A DNA stretch of 64,000 nucleotides from CAVPTL01 sp963727235 (lineage in GTDB: Bacteria; Actinomycetota; Thermoleophilia; Gaiellales; JAICJC01). How positions within the stretch are numbered: position 1 is the stretch's first letter; every line of letters begins with the position of its first letter. Shown one piece after another: positions 8,298 to 15,788 of the stretch. A program made the translations under genes and the position numbers. The notes beneath the pieces are model-generated. The model made no database searches and had not been told where the DNA came from. It saw only the letters and a program-made list of their open reading frames with translations. The stretch covers positions 1-64,000 of the forward strand of contig CAVSFZ010000022.1 in assembly GCA_963727235.1 (NCBI GenBank). The letters are read 5' to 3'.

Positions 8298-9182
8298 GTG
8301 AGCGAAACCGGAACCTTGCGAGTCAAGAGCGGCCTCGCCGAGATGCTCAAGGGCGGGGTGATCATGGACGTCACCGACGCCGATCAGGCCCGCATTGCCG
8401 AGGACGCCGGAGCCTGCGCGGTGATGGCGCTCGAGCGCGTGCCGGCCGATATCCGCCGCGACGGCGGTGTGGCGCGCATGTCCGATCCGTCCAAGATCCG
8501 CGAGATCCAGGAGGCGGTGACGATTCCGGTCATGGCCAAGGCCCGCATCGGCCACTTCGCCGAGGCGCAGGTGCTGCAGTCACTCGAGGTCGACTACATC
8601 GACGAGTCCGAGGTGCTGACGCCCGCCGACGAGGCCAACCACATCGACAAGTGGAAGTTCACGGTGCCGTTCGTGTGCGGTGCAACCAACCTGGGCGAGG
8701 CGCTGCGCCGGATCAACGAGGGCGCCGCCATGATCCGCTCCAAGGGCGAGGCGGGTACCGGCAATGTGGTGGAGGCGGTACGCCATATGCGCTCGATCCT
8801 GGGCGAGGTCAAGCGCCTCACCACCATGAGCGAGGACGAGCTGTACAGCGCGGCCAAGAACCACGCCGCCCCGTACGACCTGGTGCGATTCTGTGCTGAG
8901 AACGGTCATCTGCCGGTGGTCACGTTTACAGCCGGCGGGATCGCCACCCCGGCCGACGCGGCCCTGATGATGCAGCTCGGAGCCGACGGCGTGTTCGTGG
9001 GATCGGGAATCTTCAAGAGCTCGAACCCGGCGCTGATGGCAAACGCGATCGTCAAGGCAACCACGCACTTCGCCGACCCGGCGATCGTTGCGGACGTGTC
9101 GTTCGGACTGGGTGACGCGATGCCCGGCAAGGAGATCTCGGAGCTGGGCGAGAACGGCCTGCTGCAGACGCGTGGCTGGTAG
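8298..9182 (+). CDS. pdxS: Pyridoxal 5'-phosphate synthase subunit PdxS
   Basis: 294 residues of the PdxS (Snz) synthase. It condenses ribose 5-phosphate, glyceraldehyde 3-phosphate and ammonia to PLP in the DXP-independent pathway. Visible family marks are GGVIMDVTDADQARIAEDAG, CAVMALERVPADIR, the catalytic lysine in IPVMAKARIGHF (about residue 80) and RSKGEAGTGNVVEAVRHMR with the second lysine. I chose GTG 8298 because AGAAGGGG lies 8 bases before it; a GTG at 8289 is in frame. It overlaps pdxT by 11 bases. Confidence 0.97.
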   Translation: MSETGTLRVKSGLAEMLKGGVIMDVTDADQARIAEDAGACAVMALERVPADIRRDGGVARMSDPSKIREIQEAVTIPVMAKARIGHFAEAQVLQSLEVDYIDESEVLTPADEANHIDKWKFTVPFVCGATNLGEALRRINEGAAMIRSKGEAGTGNVVEAVRHMRSILGEVKRLTTMSEDELYSAAKNHAAPYDLVRFCAENGHLPVVTFTAGGIATPADAALMMQLGADGVFVGSGIFKSSNPALMANAIVKATTHFADPAIVADVSFGLGDAMPGKEISELGENGLLQTRGW

Positions 9183-9771
9183 GGTCGCAGTCCTCGCGCT
9201 TCAGGGCGCCTTTCGCGAGCACTGCCGAGCGCTCGCAGAGATCGGGCTGGAGCCTGTGGAAGCGCGCCTGCCGCGAGATCTCGAGGGTGTCTGCGGGCTG
9301 GTGATTCCCGGCGGAGAGTCGACCACCATGTCCAAGCTGATCGAGGCCTACGAACTGGCCGAGCCGATCATCGCCCTGCACGCCTCGGGGGCGCCGATCT
9401 TCGGCACCTGCGCAGGCATGATCACGGTCGCGGCCGACGCCGTCGACGGACGCCCCGACCAGCGGTACCTGGGGCTGATCGATATCGATGTGCGCCGGAA
9501 CGCCTTCGGCCGCCAGGTGGCGAGCTTCGAGGCGCCGGTCGAGCTGGCGGGCGATCCTCGGCCGTTCCCGGGCGTCTTCATCCGCGCGCCGTGGATCGAG
9601 CGCGCCGGAGCCGACGTGGAGGTGCTTGCCGAGCACGACGGGCACCCGATCGCCGCTCGCCACAATCGGGTGCTGGTGACGGCCTTTCATCCGGAGCTGA
9701 CGGACGACCGGCGGCTGCACAGAATGTTCGCCGGCATGGTTGCCGAGGCCTCTCGGGAGGTGGCAGCGTGA
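9172..9771 (+). CDS. pdxT: Pyridoxal 5'-phosphate synthase glutaminase subunit PdxT
   Basis: 199 residues, class I-type glutaminase that feeds ammonia to PdxS. Motifs: RVAVLALQGAFREH at the N-terminus, the oxyanion segment VIPGGESTTMSKL, the catalytic Cys in IFGTCAGM (about residue 80) and the His-Glu pair in AFHPEL near the C-terminus. Starting at GTG 9172 gives the usual family N-terminus and an 11-base overlap with pdxS, suggesting coupled translation. Its TGA overlaps the GTG of yebC. Confidence 0.96.
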   Translation: MAGRVAVLALQGAFREHCRALAEIGLEPVEARLPRDLEGVCGLVIPGGESTTMSKLIEAYELAEPIIALHASGAPIFGTCAGMITVAADAVDGRPDQRYLGLIDIDVRRNAFGRQVASFEAPVELAGDPRPFPGVFIRAPWIERAGADVEVLAEHDGHPIAARHNRVLVTAFHPELTDDRRLHRMFAGMVAEASREVAA

Positions 9772-10520
9772 GCGGGCACTCCAAATGGTCGACGATCAAG
9801 CACAAGAAGGGCGCCGAAGACAAGAAGCGGGGCAAGCTCTTCACCAAGCTGTCGCGGGCGATCATCGTTGCCGCAAAGGAAGGCGGCCCCGACCCGGCCG
9901 CCAACGCGACCCTGGCCACGGCCATCGCCAAGGCGCGTTCCTACTCGATGCCCAAGGACAACATCGAACGGGCGATCACCCGCGCGACCGGGGGCGGGGA
10001 GGGGTCAGAGGCCTACGAAGCGATTACCTACGAGGGATACGGCCCCGAGGGCGTGGCCATCATCGTCGAGGCGCTGACCGACAACCGCAATCGCACCGCG
10101 GCCGACGTCCGCTCAATCTTCGCCAAGCACAACTCGGCGCTGGGCACTCCCGGATCGGTCGCCTGGCAGTTCGAGCGCAAAGGCGTGATCCTGGTGCCCG
10201 CCGAGGGGGTCAGCGAGGACGACATGGTGCTGGCTGCGGCCGAGGCCGGGGCGGAGGACGTGAGCGCTGAGGGTGACACCTGGCAGGTCACCACCGGGCC
10301 CACCGACCTGGCCGCGGTGCGCGACGCGCTGGAGGCCGCCGGGATGGAGATGACGTCGGCCGAGCTGACGCTGGTGCCGGCAAACACGGTGGCGCTCGAG
10401 GAGGACGCGGCCCGCAAGCTGTTTCGCCTGATCGACGCGCTCGAGGATCAGGACGACGTCCAGGACGTCTACGCCAACTTCGACATCCCCGATGCCGTGC
10501 TAGAGGCTGTCGCCGGCTAG
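9768..10520 (+). CDS. YebC/PmpR-family protein
   Basis: 250 residues, complete. Starts with the family signature SGHSKWSTIKHKKG and contains YEGYGPEGVAIIVEALTDNRNRT and the GSVAWQFERKG segment. YebC proteins were annotated as DNA-binding regulators; more recent work on some members links them to ribosomes stalled at proline stretches. Which applies here cannot be decided. GTG start overlaps the pdxT stop (GTGA) with GGGAGG 7 bases upstream. The 3' end overlaps the convergent membrane-protein gene by 21 bases. Confidence 0.95.
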   Translation: MSGHSKWSTIKHKKGAEDKKRGKLFTKLSRAIIVAAKEGGPDPAANATLATAIAKARSYSMPKDNIERAITRATGGGEGSEAYEAITYEGYGPEGVAIIVEALTDNRNRTAADVRSIFAKHNSALGTPGSVAWQFERKGVILVPAEGVSEDDMVLAAAEAGAEDVSAEGDTWQVTTGPTDLAAVRDALEAAGMEMTSAELTLVPANTVALEEDAARKLFRLIDALEDQDDVQDVYANFDIPDAVLEAVAG

Positions 10521-10991
10521 TGGTGTGACCGGCATCGTTGCTGGTGTCGACGGCCGGATCCAGCGGCTGACCAGCGCGGTGGTGACCACCACGGTGGTGA
10601 CCGACAGCGGGAAGCCCAGCACCCGGCCGACGGTGTCGAGTACCAGCGCCGATGCGTGCACGATCAGCTCGGCCGAGATCACCAGCGAGACGAACGCTCC
10701 CATGCCGGCGGCGGCCAGTGCGGCCACCGGCCGCAGCTGCCAGGCCGTGGCCTTGCCCGTCCACACGGTCAGAAGCAGCGCCTGGCCTCCGGTCACTCCC
10801 ACCGCGAGCAGCACCACGCTCAGGCTACCGCCGAGGCTGGCGCGACCGGCCACCAGCAGGTCGAAGAACGCCTGGGCCTGGCCGGTGAAGCGAATCAGCA
10901 GCAGCCCGGCCACCAGCCCACCGCCGCCGCCGAGGAACTGGGCGAAGAAGACGAGGGCCACCAGAACGCGGAGCCTGGGACGGTTGTCCAT
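10500..10991 (-). CDS. Small integral membrane protein (163 aa)
   Basis: Four hydrophobic segments (for example VLVALVFFAQFLGGGGGLVAG and ALAAAGMGAFVSLVISAELI), no known motif. I start at ATG 10991, where CACACT lies 7 bases upstream, and reject the 58-residue upstream extension that would cross the LexA box and ruvC. The last residues are encoded by a copy of a dispersed repeat (10524-10554), and the gene runs 21 bases into yebC. The original C-terminus may therefore have been replaced. It is divergent from ruvC. Function unknown. Confidence 0.65.
   Translation of the reverse strand: MDNRPRLRVLVALVFFAQFLGGGGGLVAGLLLIRFTGQAQAFFDLLVAGRASLGGSLSVVLLAVGVTGGQALLLTVWTGKATAWQLRPVAALAAAGMGAFVSLVISAELIVHASALVLDTVGRVLGFPLSVTTVVVTTALVSRWIRPSTPATMPVTPLAGDSL
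10524..10554. repeat. Partial copy of the 33.6-kb inverted-repeat element
   Basis: 31 bases, starting TGTGACCGGCATCGTTGCTG, match the right end of the element at 33588-33748 (positions 33714-33744, opposite orientation) with only two mismatches. It begins 3 bases after the yebC stop codon and overlaps the 3' end of the convergent gene. No second end is visible nearby, so this looks like a solo or decayed copy. Confidence 0.65.
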
Positions 10992-11028
10992 CCTTCCCAG
11001 TGTGGCGGTGATTCGCCGGATTGCAACA

Positions 11029-11042
11029 CGAACGCGTGTTCG
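11029..11042. promoter_or_regulatory. LexA (SOS) box upstream of ruvC
   Basis: CGAACGCGTGTTCG is a perfect match to the Gram-positive/actinobacterial LexA operator CGAAC-N4-GTTCG. It overlaps the -35 position of the ruvC promoter (its -10 is TACACT at 11064-11069). The ruvCAB Holliday-junction operon is a known SOS target in several bacteria, so LexA control here is likely. Confidence 0.85.
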
Positions 11043-11075
11043 ACCGACGTCCGGGATCGCGACTACACTCGCAGA

Positions 11076-11576
11076 GTGATCGTGCTTGGAATCGACCCCG
11101 GAACGGCACAGACCGGCTTCGGCGCGGTCTCGGTTACGGGCAGCCGCCTGCGCGCCCTCGAGCACGGCCTGATCACCACCAAAGCGGCTGATCCGATCGC
11201 CGAACGGCTGGCGACGATCTCCGTCCGGGTTGCCGGCCTGATCGATCGCATCGGTCCTGATGCGGTTGCGCTGGAGGATCTCTACGTCGGCAAGAACCCG
11301 CGCACGATCCTCTCCGTGGGGCAGGCCCGGGGCGCGATCCTGGCGGCCTGTGGTCGTGCCGGTGTCGAGGCCTGCGGCTACGCTCCGGCGGAGATCAAGA
11401 CCAGTGTGTGCGGATACGGCCGCGCCGACAAGAATCAGGTGATGCGAATGGTTACGGCGATGCTCTCACTCGACCAGGCGCCCGCGTCAGACCATGCCGC
11501 AGATGCACTGGCGGCGGCCGTCTGCCACGCCCGGGTGGCGCGATCCCGTGCGACCTTGGCCGGGGCGCGGCGATGA
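11076..11576 (+). CDS. ruvC: Holliday junction endonuclease RuvC
   Basis: 166 residues. Catalytic acidic residues are visible in VLGIDPGTAQTGFG (Asp7), ALEDLYVGKNP (Glu near 67) and the C-terminal DHAADALAAAVCH. RuvC resolves four-way junctions in complex with RuvAB. GTG start with TACACT ending exactly 6 bases upstream, so the transcript is probably leaderless. First gene of ruvC-ruvA-ruvB and under a LexA box; its TGA overlaps the ruvA ATG. Confidence 0.97.
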   Translation: MIVLGIDPGTAQTGFGAVSVTGSRLRALEHGLITTKAADPIAERLATISVRVAGLIDRIGPDAVALEDLYVGKNPRTILSVGQARGAILAACGRAGVEACGYAPAEIKTSVCGYGRADKNQVMRMVTAMLSLDQAPASDHAADALAAAVCHARVARSRATLAGARR

Positions 11577-12148
11577 TCGCCGAGCTGCGCGGACGCGTGT
11601 CCCGGGTCGACGCCGGCTCGGTGGTGCTGGACGTGGGAGGAGTGGGGTATCTGCTGAGCGCCACCTCGAGTGCGCGCCGGCTGGCGGTGGATGCCGATGG
11701 TGCCGAGGTCACACTGGTGACCCATTTGCACGTACGCGAGGACGCGCTGCAGCTGTTCGGGTTCGCCGGCGCCGCCGAGCGGGAGCTGTTCGAGTTGTTG
11801 CTGGGCGTTTCGGGGATCGGGCCCAAGGCGGCGCTTGCGATCGTGTCGGGATATGCGCCCGACCAGATCCGGCGGGCGGTGGCGGTCGGCGATCATGCGC
11901 TCTTCACCAGCATCCCGGGGATCGGTCGGAAAACCGCGGAGCGTCTGGTGATCGACCTCAAGGACAAGGTCGGATCGGTGAATCTGGACGAGGCGCCCGC
12001 CGCGGCTGTGGACGATCACACCGCCGCCCGAGACGCCTTGGTGGGGCTGGGGATGTCGGTGGCCGAGGCCGAGGACTCGCTTCGCAACGTCGATGCCGAG
12101 CTGCCCACCTCTGAACGCGTGCGCGCAGCGCTGGCGGGCAGGGTGTGA
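11573..12148 (+). CDS. ruvA: Holliday junction branch-migration protein RuvA
   Basis: 191 residues with the three RuvA domains: an OB-like N-terminus (MIAELRGRVSRVDAGSVVLD), two helix-hairpin-helix motifs (LLGVSGIGPKAALAIVSGY at about 70-90 and FTSIPGIGRKTAERLVIDL at about 105-123) and a C-terminal RuvB-binding domain after an acidic Ala-rich linker. It binds the junction and loads RuvB. ATG overlaps the ruvC stop and its TGA overlaps the ruvB GTG, so the three genes are translationally coupled. Confidence 0.97.
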   Translation: MIAELRGRVSRVDAGSVVLDVGGVGYLLSATSSARRLAVDADGAEVTLVTHLHVREDALQLFGFAGAAERELFELLLGVSGIGPKAALAIVSGYAPDQIRRAVAVGDHALFTSIPGIGRKTAERLVIDLKDKVGSVNLDEAPAAAVDDHTAARDALVGLGMSVAEAEDSLRNVDAELPTSERVRAALAGRV

Positions 12149-13173
12149 GTATCGACTCCACCCATCGCCTGCCCGACGCCCTTGTGGCTCCCGGCGAGGA
12201 GGAGTTCGACCGCACGCTGCGCCCTCACAGCCTGGACGAGTTCGTCGGCCAGACGCAGCTGAAGGAGCAGCTCTCGATCTTCCTGGAGGCCGCCAAGGCG
12301 CGTGGCGAGCCGTGCGAGCACGTGCTCTTCGCCGGCCCCCCGGGCCTCGGCAAGACGTCGCTGGCCGGCATCATCGCGGTCGAGATGGGATCCACGCTGC
12401 GAGTCGCATCCGGGCCTGCGATCGACCGCAAGGCCGACATGGCGGCGATTCTGACCGCGCTCGAGTCCCACGACGTGCTCTTCATCGACGAGATCCACCG
12501 GCTCAACCGCTCGATCGAAGAGTTGCTGTACCCGGCCATGGAGGACGGATGCATCGATCTGGTGATCGGGCAGGGGCCCGGCGCGCAGTCGATCCGACTC
12601 GACCTGAAGCCGTTCACGCTGGTGGGGGCGACCACCCGTACCGGTCTTCTCACCACGCCTCTGCGGGACCGGTTCGGTATCACCCACCGGCTCGACTACT
12701 ACGACCACGGCGACATCCAGACGATCGTGGAGCGCTCCGCCGGTGTGCTGGGGGTCGGGATCGACTCGGCCGGCTCGAGTGAGATCGCGCTGCGTGCGCG
12801 CGGCACCCCGAGGGTTGCCAACCGGATCCTGCGGCGGGTGCGCGACTTCGCCCAGGTGCGCCACCAGGGGGCGATCACGCACGAGATCGCAGTCGAGGCA
12901 CTGGAGCTTTTCGAGGTCGACTCGCTTGGCCTGGAGCGGATCGATCGCGCGATCCTGACCGCGATCGCCGAACGCTTCTCCGGGGGGCCGGTTGGGCTCT
13001 CCACGTTGGCCGTCGCGATCGGTGAGGAGACCGACACGCTCGAGGACGTGTACGAGCCGTTCCTGCTGCAGCTGGGGCTGCTCCAGCGGACGCCGCGGGG
13101 GCGGATCGTCACACCATCCGGATACGCCCATCTGGGGCTGCCGCCGCCGGCTCGCGACCCGGGTCTGTTCTGA
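12145..13173 (+). CDS. ruvB: Holliday junction helicase RuvB
   Basis: 342 residues, standard length. Walker A GPPGLGKTSLA (about 64-74), Walker B VLFIDEIHRLN (about 112-122), sensor 1 in LVGATTRTG, and the Arg-rich RILRRVRDFAQ and C-terminal winged-helix YEPFLLQLGLLQRTPRGR. The AAA+ motor drives branch migration. GTG start overlapping ruvA. Last gene of the SOS-regulated operon. Confidence 0.98.
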   Translation: MSIDSTHRLPDALVAPGEEEFDRTLRPHSLDEFVGQTQLKEQLSIFLEAAKARGEPCEHVLFAGPPGLGKTSLAGIIAVEMGSTLRVASGPAIDRKADMAAILTALESHDVLFIDEIHRLNRSIEELLYPAMEDGCIDLVIGQGPGAQSIRLDLKPFTLVGATTRTGLLTTPLRDRFGITHRLDYYDHGDIQTIVERSAGVLGVGIDSAGSSEIALRARGTPRVANRILRRVRDFAQVRHQGAITHEIAVEALELFEVDSLGLERIDRAILTAIAERFSGGPVGLSTLAVAIGEETDTLEDVYEPFLLQLGLLQRTPRGRIVTPSGYAHLGLPPPARDPGLF

Positions 13174-13210
13174 CACCGATCTCGCTGTCACCCTGGCATA
13201 GTCTGAACTC

Positions 13211-13696
13211 GTGCGACTCCCCAGACCTCGCATCCACCGGCAGTGGTACATCCTCGGCGGAGCGTCTCTGCTGCTGCTCATCGCCGGCTCGACCCTCGGG
13301 GTGGCCGCCATCGAGACGGCATCCAAAGGACCGGCATTCCGGCTGGCGGCGACCTGTTACCGGCTGAACGGAGGGCCCGGCGGCGTGCGCCAGCGGCTGG
13401 GCGTCGTCACCGGTTTCGGGCCGGCCATCACCGGCCCGGTGGTCGAGAACACCGACGGCACCGGCTGGGCCCGCATCCAGTTCGACGTGATCGGGTCGTG
13501 GCGCACCGGACACGCGCACGTCCGCGCTGTCCGGGGCACGGACGGCGTTCCCATCAACGACTGGCGGATCACCCACGGGAGCATCAACATCGACGGGCTC
13601 TGGTATCCCTTCAACCCGCGGCGGACGCTGGGATCGGCCGCTGATCGAGCAGTATGCGCACCGCCGATCTCGATTACGCACTTCCACCAGACCTGA
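13211..13696 (+). CDS. Membrane-anchored protein, Coa1-like
   Basis: 161 residues: a basic N-terminus, one transmembrane segment (about 13-34, YILGGASLLLLIAGSTLGVAA) and an extracytoplasmic alpha/beta domain containing GWARIQFDVIGSWRTGHAHV and NDWRITHGSINIDG. The pattern of a single helix plus a small sheet domain recalls Coa1/TIM21-type proteins; this is a weak inference. GTG start with TAGTCT (13199-13204) ending 6 bases before it. The 3' end overlaps queA by 43 bases, which is long but both reading frames look genuine. Confidence 0.65.
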   Translation: MRLPRPRIHRQWYILGGASLLLLIAGSTLGVAAIETASKGPAFRLAATCYRLNGGPGGVRQRLGVVTGFGPAITGPVVENTDGTGWARIQFDVIGSWRTGHAHVRAVRGTDGVPINDWRITHGSINIDGLWYPFNPRRTLGSAADRAVCAPPISITHFHQT

Positions 13697-14676
13697 TCGC
13701 CCAGCAGCCGGTCGAGCCCCGCTCGCACTCCCGGTTGCTGGTGTACGAGCGGTCATCGGGTGAAACCCGCCACCTGCGCTTCGATCAGCTGGCTGACGTG
13801 CTCGAGCCCAGCGACCTGCTGGTTGCCAACGACACCCGGGTGCTGCCGGTGCGGGTGCGGGCTCGCCGGGCCACCGGCGGCGCTGTGGAGCTGCTGCTGC
13901 TGGAACCGCTCCCCGACGGTGATTGGACCGCACTGGCGCGGCCCTACGCCCGGCTCAAGGTCGGTGAGAGCGTGATCGCGGCGGAGGATCTCGAGTTTCG
14001 AATCGTCGAGCGGATGGGCGACGGCCGCGTACGTGTCTCGCCCCCGGCCGGCACCCCGATCGAGCAGGCGCTGGAGCGCGCGGGGGAGATGCCGCTGCCC
14101 CCCTACATCCACGAGCCGCTGCGCGACCGGTCGCGCTACCAGACCGTGTATGCCGCCCACCCCGGCTCTGCGGCCGCTCCCACCGCGGGCCTGCACTTCA
14201 CCGACGAGCTTTGGGTCGCGTTGCGGGAACGCCTCGAGGTCGTCACCGTGACCCTGGGTGTCGGGCTGGACACGTTCCGCCCGGTGGCCGAGGACGAGCT
14301 GGAGGCCCACCAGATCCACACCGAGCGGTATGCGATCTCCCAACACGCCGCCGCCCGGATCACCGCCGCTCGCAGGGAGGGCCGCCGGGTGGTGGCGGTG
14401 GGAACCACCTCGGTGCGGGTGCTCGAGACCGTGTTCGGGTCGCCTCGGCCGGAGCCGATCGCGCCGCTGGAGGGGCGCACCGGCGTGTTCATCACGCCCG
14501 GCTACACCTTCCAGGCGGTGGGGGCGATGATCACCAACTTCCACCTGCCCCGATCGACGCTGCTGGCGCTGGTGATGGCGTTCGCGGGAGTGGAGCAGAC
14601 ACGGGCGCTGTACCGTGCGGCGATCGAACGCGAGTACCGCTTCTATTCCTTCGGCGATGCCACCCTGATCCTGTGA
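13654..14676 (+). CDS. queA: tRNA preQ1(34) S-adenosylmethionine ribosyltransferase-isomerase QueA
   Basis: 340 residues. It transfers and isomerises the ribosyl group of SAM to preQ1 in tRNA, giving epoxyqueuosine. Family marks are DYALPPDLIAQQPVEPR at the N-terminus, LLVANDTRVLPVR, PLPPYI, YAAHPGSAAAPTAGLHFT and FITPGYTFQAVGAMITNFHL near the C-terminus. ATG start lies inside the previous gene's 3' end. The TGA overlaps the tgt GTG, so the two queuosine steps are coupled. Confidence 0.96.
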   Translation: MRTADLDYALPPDLIAQQPVEPRSHSRLLVYERSSGETRHLRFDQLADVLEPSDLLVANDTRVLPVRVRARRATGGAVELLLLEPLPDGDWTALARPYARLKVGESVIAAEDLEFRIVERMGDGRVRVSPPAGTPIEQALERAGEMPLPPYIHEPLRDRSRYQTVYAAHPGSAAAPTAGLHFTDELWVALRERLEVVTVTLGVGLDTFRPVAEDELEAHQIHTERYAISQHAAARITAARREGRRVVAVGTTSVRVLETVFGSPRPEPIAPLEGRTGVFITPGYTFQAVGAMITNFHLPRSTLLALVMAFAGVEQTRALYRAAIEREYRFYSFGDATLIL

Positions 14677-15788
14677 TCGGAGAATTCGAGATCGTCGCAA
14701 CCGACGGCGACGCCCGCGCCGGCGTGCTCACGACCGCGCACGGCCCGATCGAGACTCCGGTGTTCATGCCGGTGGGCACCAAGGCCAGTGTCAAGAGCAT
14801 GCTGCCCAGCGAGCTCGAGCAGATGGGGGCGCAGGTTGTGCTGGGAAACACATATCACCTCTACTTCCGACCGGGCGCGCGCACCATCGCGGAGCTGGGC
14901 GGGTTGCACCGGTTCATGAACTGGGACCGGCCGATCCTGACCGACTCCGGCGGGTTTCAGGTGTTCTCGCTGCGGCACACCGCCAGTCGGATGGACGACG
15001 ACGGCGTCGACTTCCAGTCGGTCTACGACGGCTCTGCGCACCGCTTCACTCCTGAGCTGGCGATGGCCGTCCAGCGCGACCTCGGCTCGGACATCGCGAT
15101 GGTGTTCGATCACTGCCCTCCGGCGGGTGTCGACCGGGCCATGCTTCAGGATGCGGTGCGGCGGACGACTCTCTGGGCCAAGCGCTGCCGGGCCTGCGAT
15201 CGGGCCGACGGACAATTGGTATTTGGGATTTTGCAGGGAGGTACCGATACCGACCTGCGAGCGCAGTCGGCCGACGAGCTGACCGCCCTCGAATTCGATG
15301 GGTATGCGATAGGAGGATTGTCGGTGGGTGAGGAGCGGACAGACATGCTGGAGACGGTCTCGGCGACCGCCGCCATGCTGCCGCACGACCGGCCCCGCTA
15401 CTTCATGGGCCTGGGCGACACCGACGGTCTGGCCGAGACGATCGCGCGCGGCGTCGACATGTTCGACTGTGTGCTGCCCACGCGGCTGGGCCGCACCGGA
15501 TCGGCGCTCACCCGATTCGGCCGCCTGAACCTGCGAAACGCGAAATTTGCAACCGACCCGCGGCCGCTCGAACCGGGTTGCACCTGCCCCGCCTGTGCCG
15601 GGTTCAGCCGGGCCTACATCCGGCATCTGGTCGCCCAGAAGGAGATCACCGGCCTGCGCTTACTCACGATCCACAACCTGCACCGCGTCATCACCACGGT
15701 GCGCGAAGCCCGCACGGCGATTGTTGAAGCGCAGTTTGGAGCGTGGCTTGAGCAGCAGCGCAACCCGGCTAGAATCGACCAATTGTGA
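14673..15788 (+). CDS. tgt: tRNA-guanine transglycosylase
   Basis: 371 residues. It exchanges guanine-34 of tRNA for preQ1. The nucleophile and proton-acceptor Asp residues sit in LTDSGGFQVFSL (about residues 90-101) and GVDMFDCVLPTRLGR (about 263-277). The zinc site is CTCPACAG with a downstream His. GILQGG is the substrate loop. GTG start overlapping queA by 4 bases; end overlaps the secDF GTG by 4 bases. Confidence 0.97.
   Translation: MIGEFEIVATDGDARAGVLTTAHGPIETPVFMPVGTKASVKSMLPSELEQMGAQVVLGNTYHLYFRPGARTIAELGGLHRFMNWDRPILTDSGGFQVFSLRHTASRMDDDGVDFQSVYDGSAHRFTPELAMAVQRDLGSDIAMVFDHCPPAGVDRAMLQDAVRRTTLWAKRCRACDRADGQLVFGILQGGTDTDLRAQSADELTALEFDGYAIGGLSVGEERTDMLETVSATAAMLPHDRPRYFMGLGDTDGLAETIARGVDMFDCVLPTRLGRTGSALTRFGRLNLRNAKFATDPRPLEPGCTCPACAGFSRAYIRHLVAQKEITGLRLLTIHNLHRVITTVREARTAIVEAQFGAWLEQQRNPARIDQL
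15748..15775 (+). promoter_or_regulatory. Promoter of secDF inside tgt
   Basis: TTGAGC (15748-15753), 16-base spacer, TAGAAT (15770-15775), 9 bases before the GTG of secDF. It lies within the 3' end of tgt and would allow secDF to be transcribed independently of the queuosine genes. Confidence 0.5.

Noticed and set aside
10992..11165. 58-residue N-terminal extension of the minus-strand membrane protein upstream of 10991
   Set aside because: It would cross the LexA box and the start of ruvC and has no hydrophobic or conserved character.
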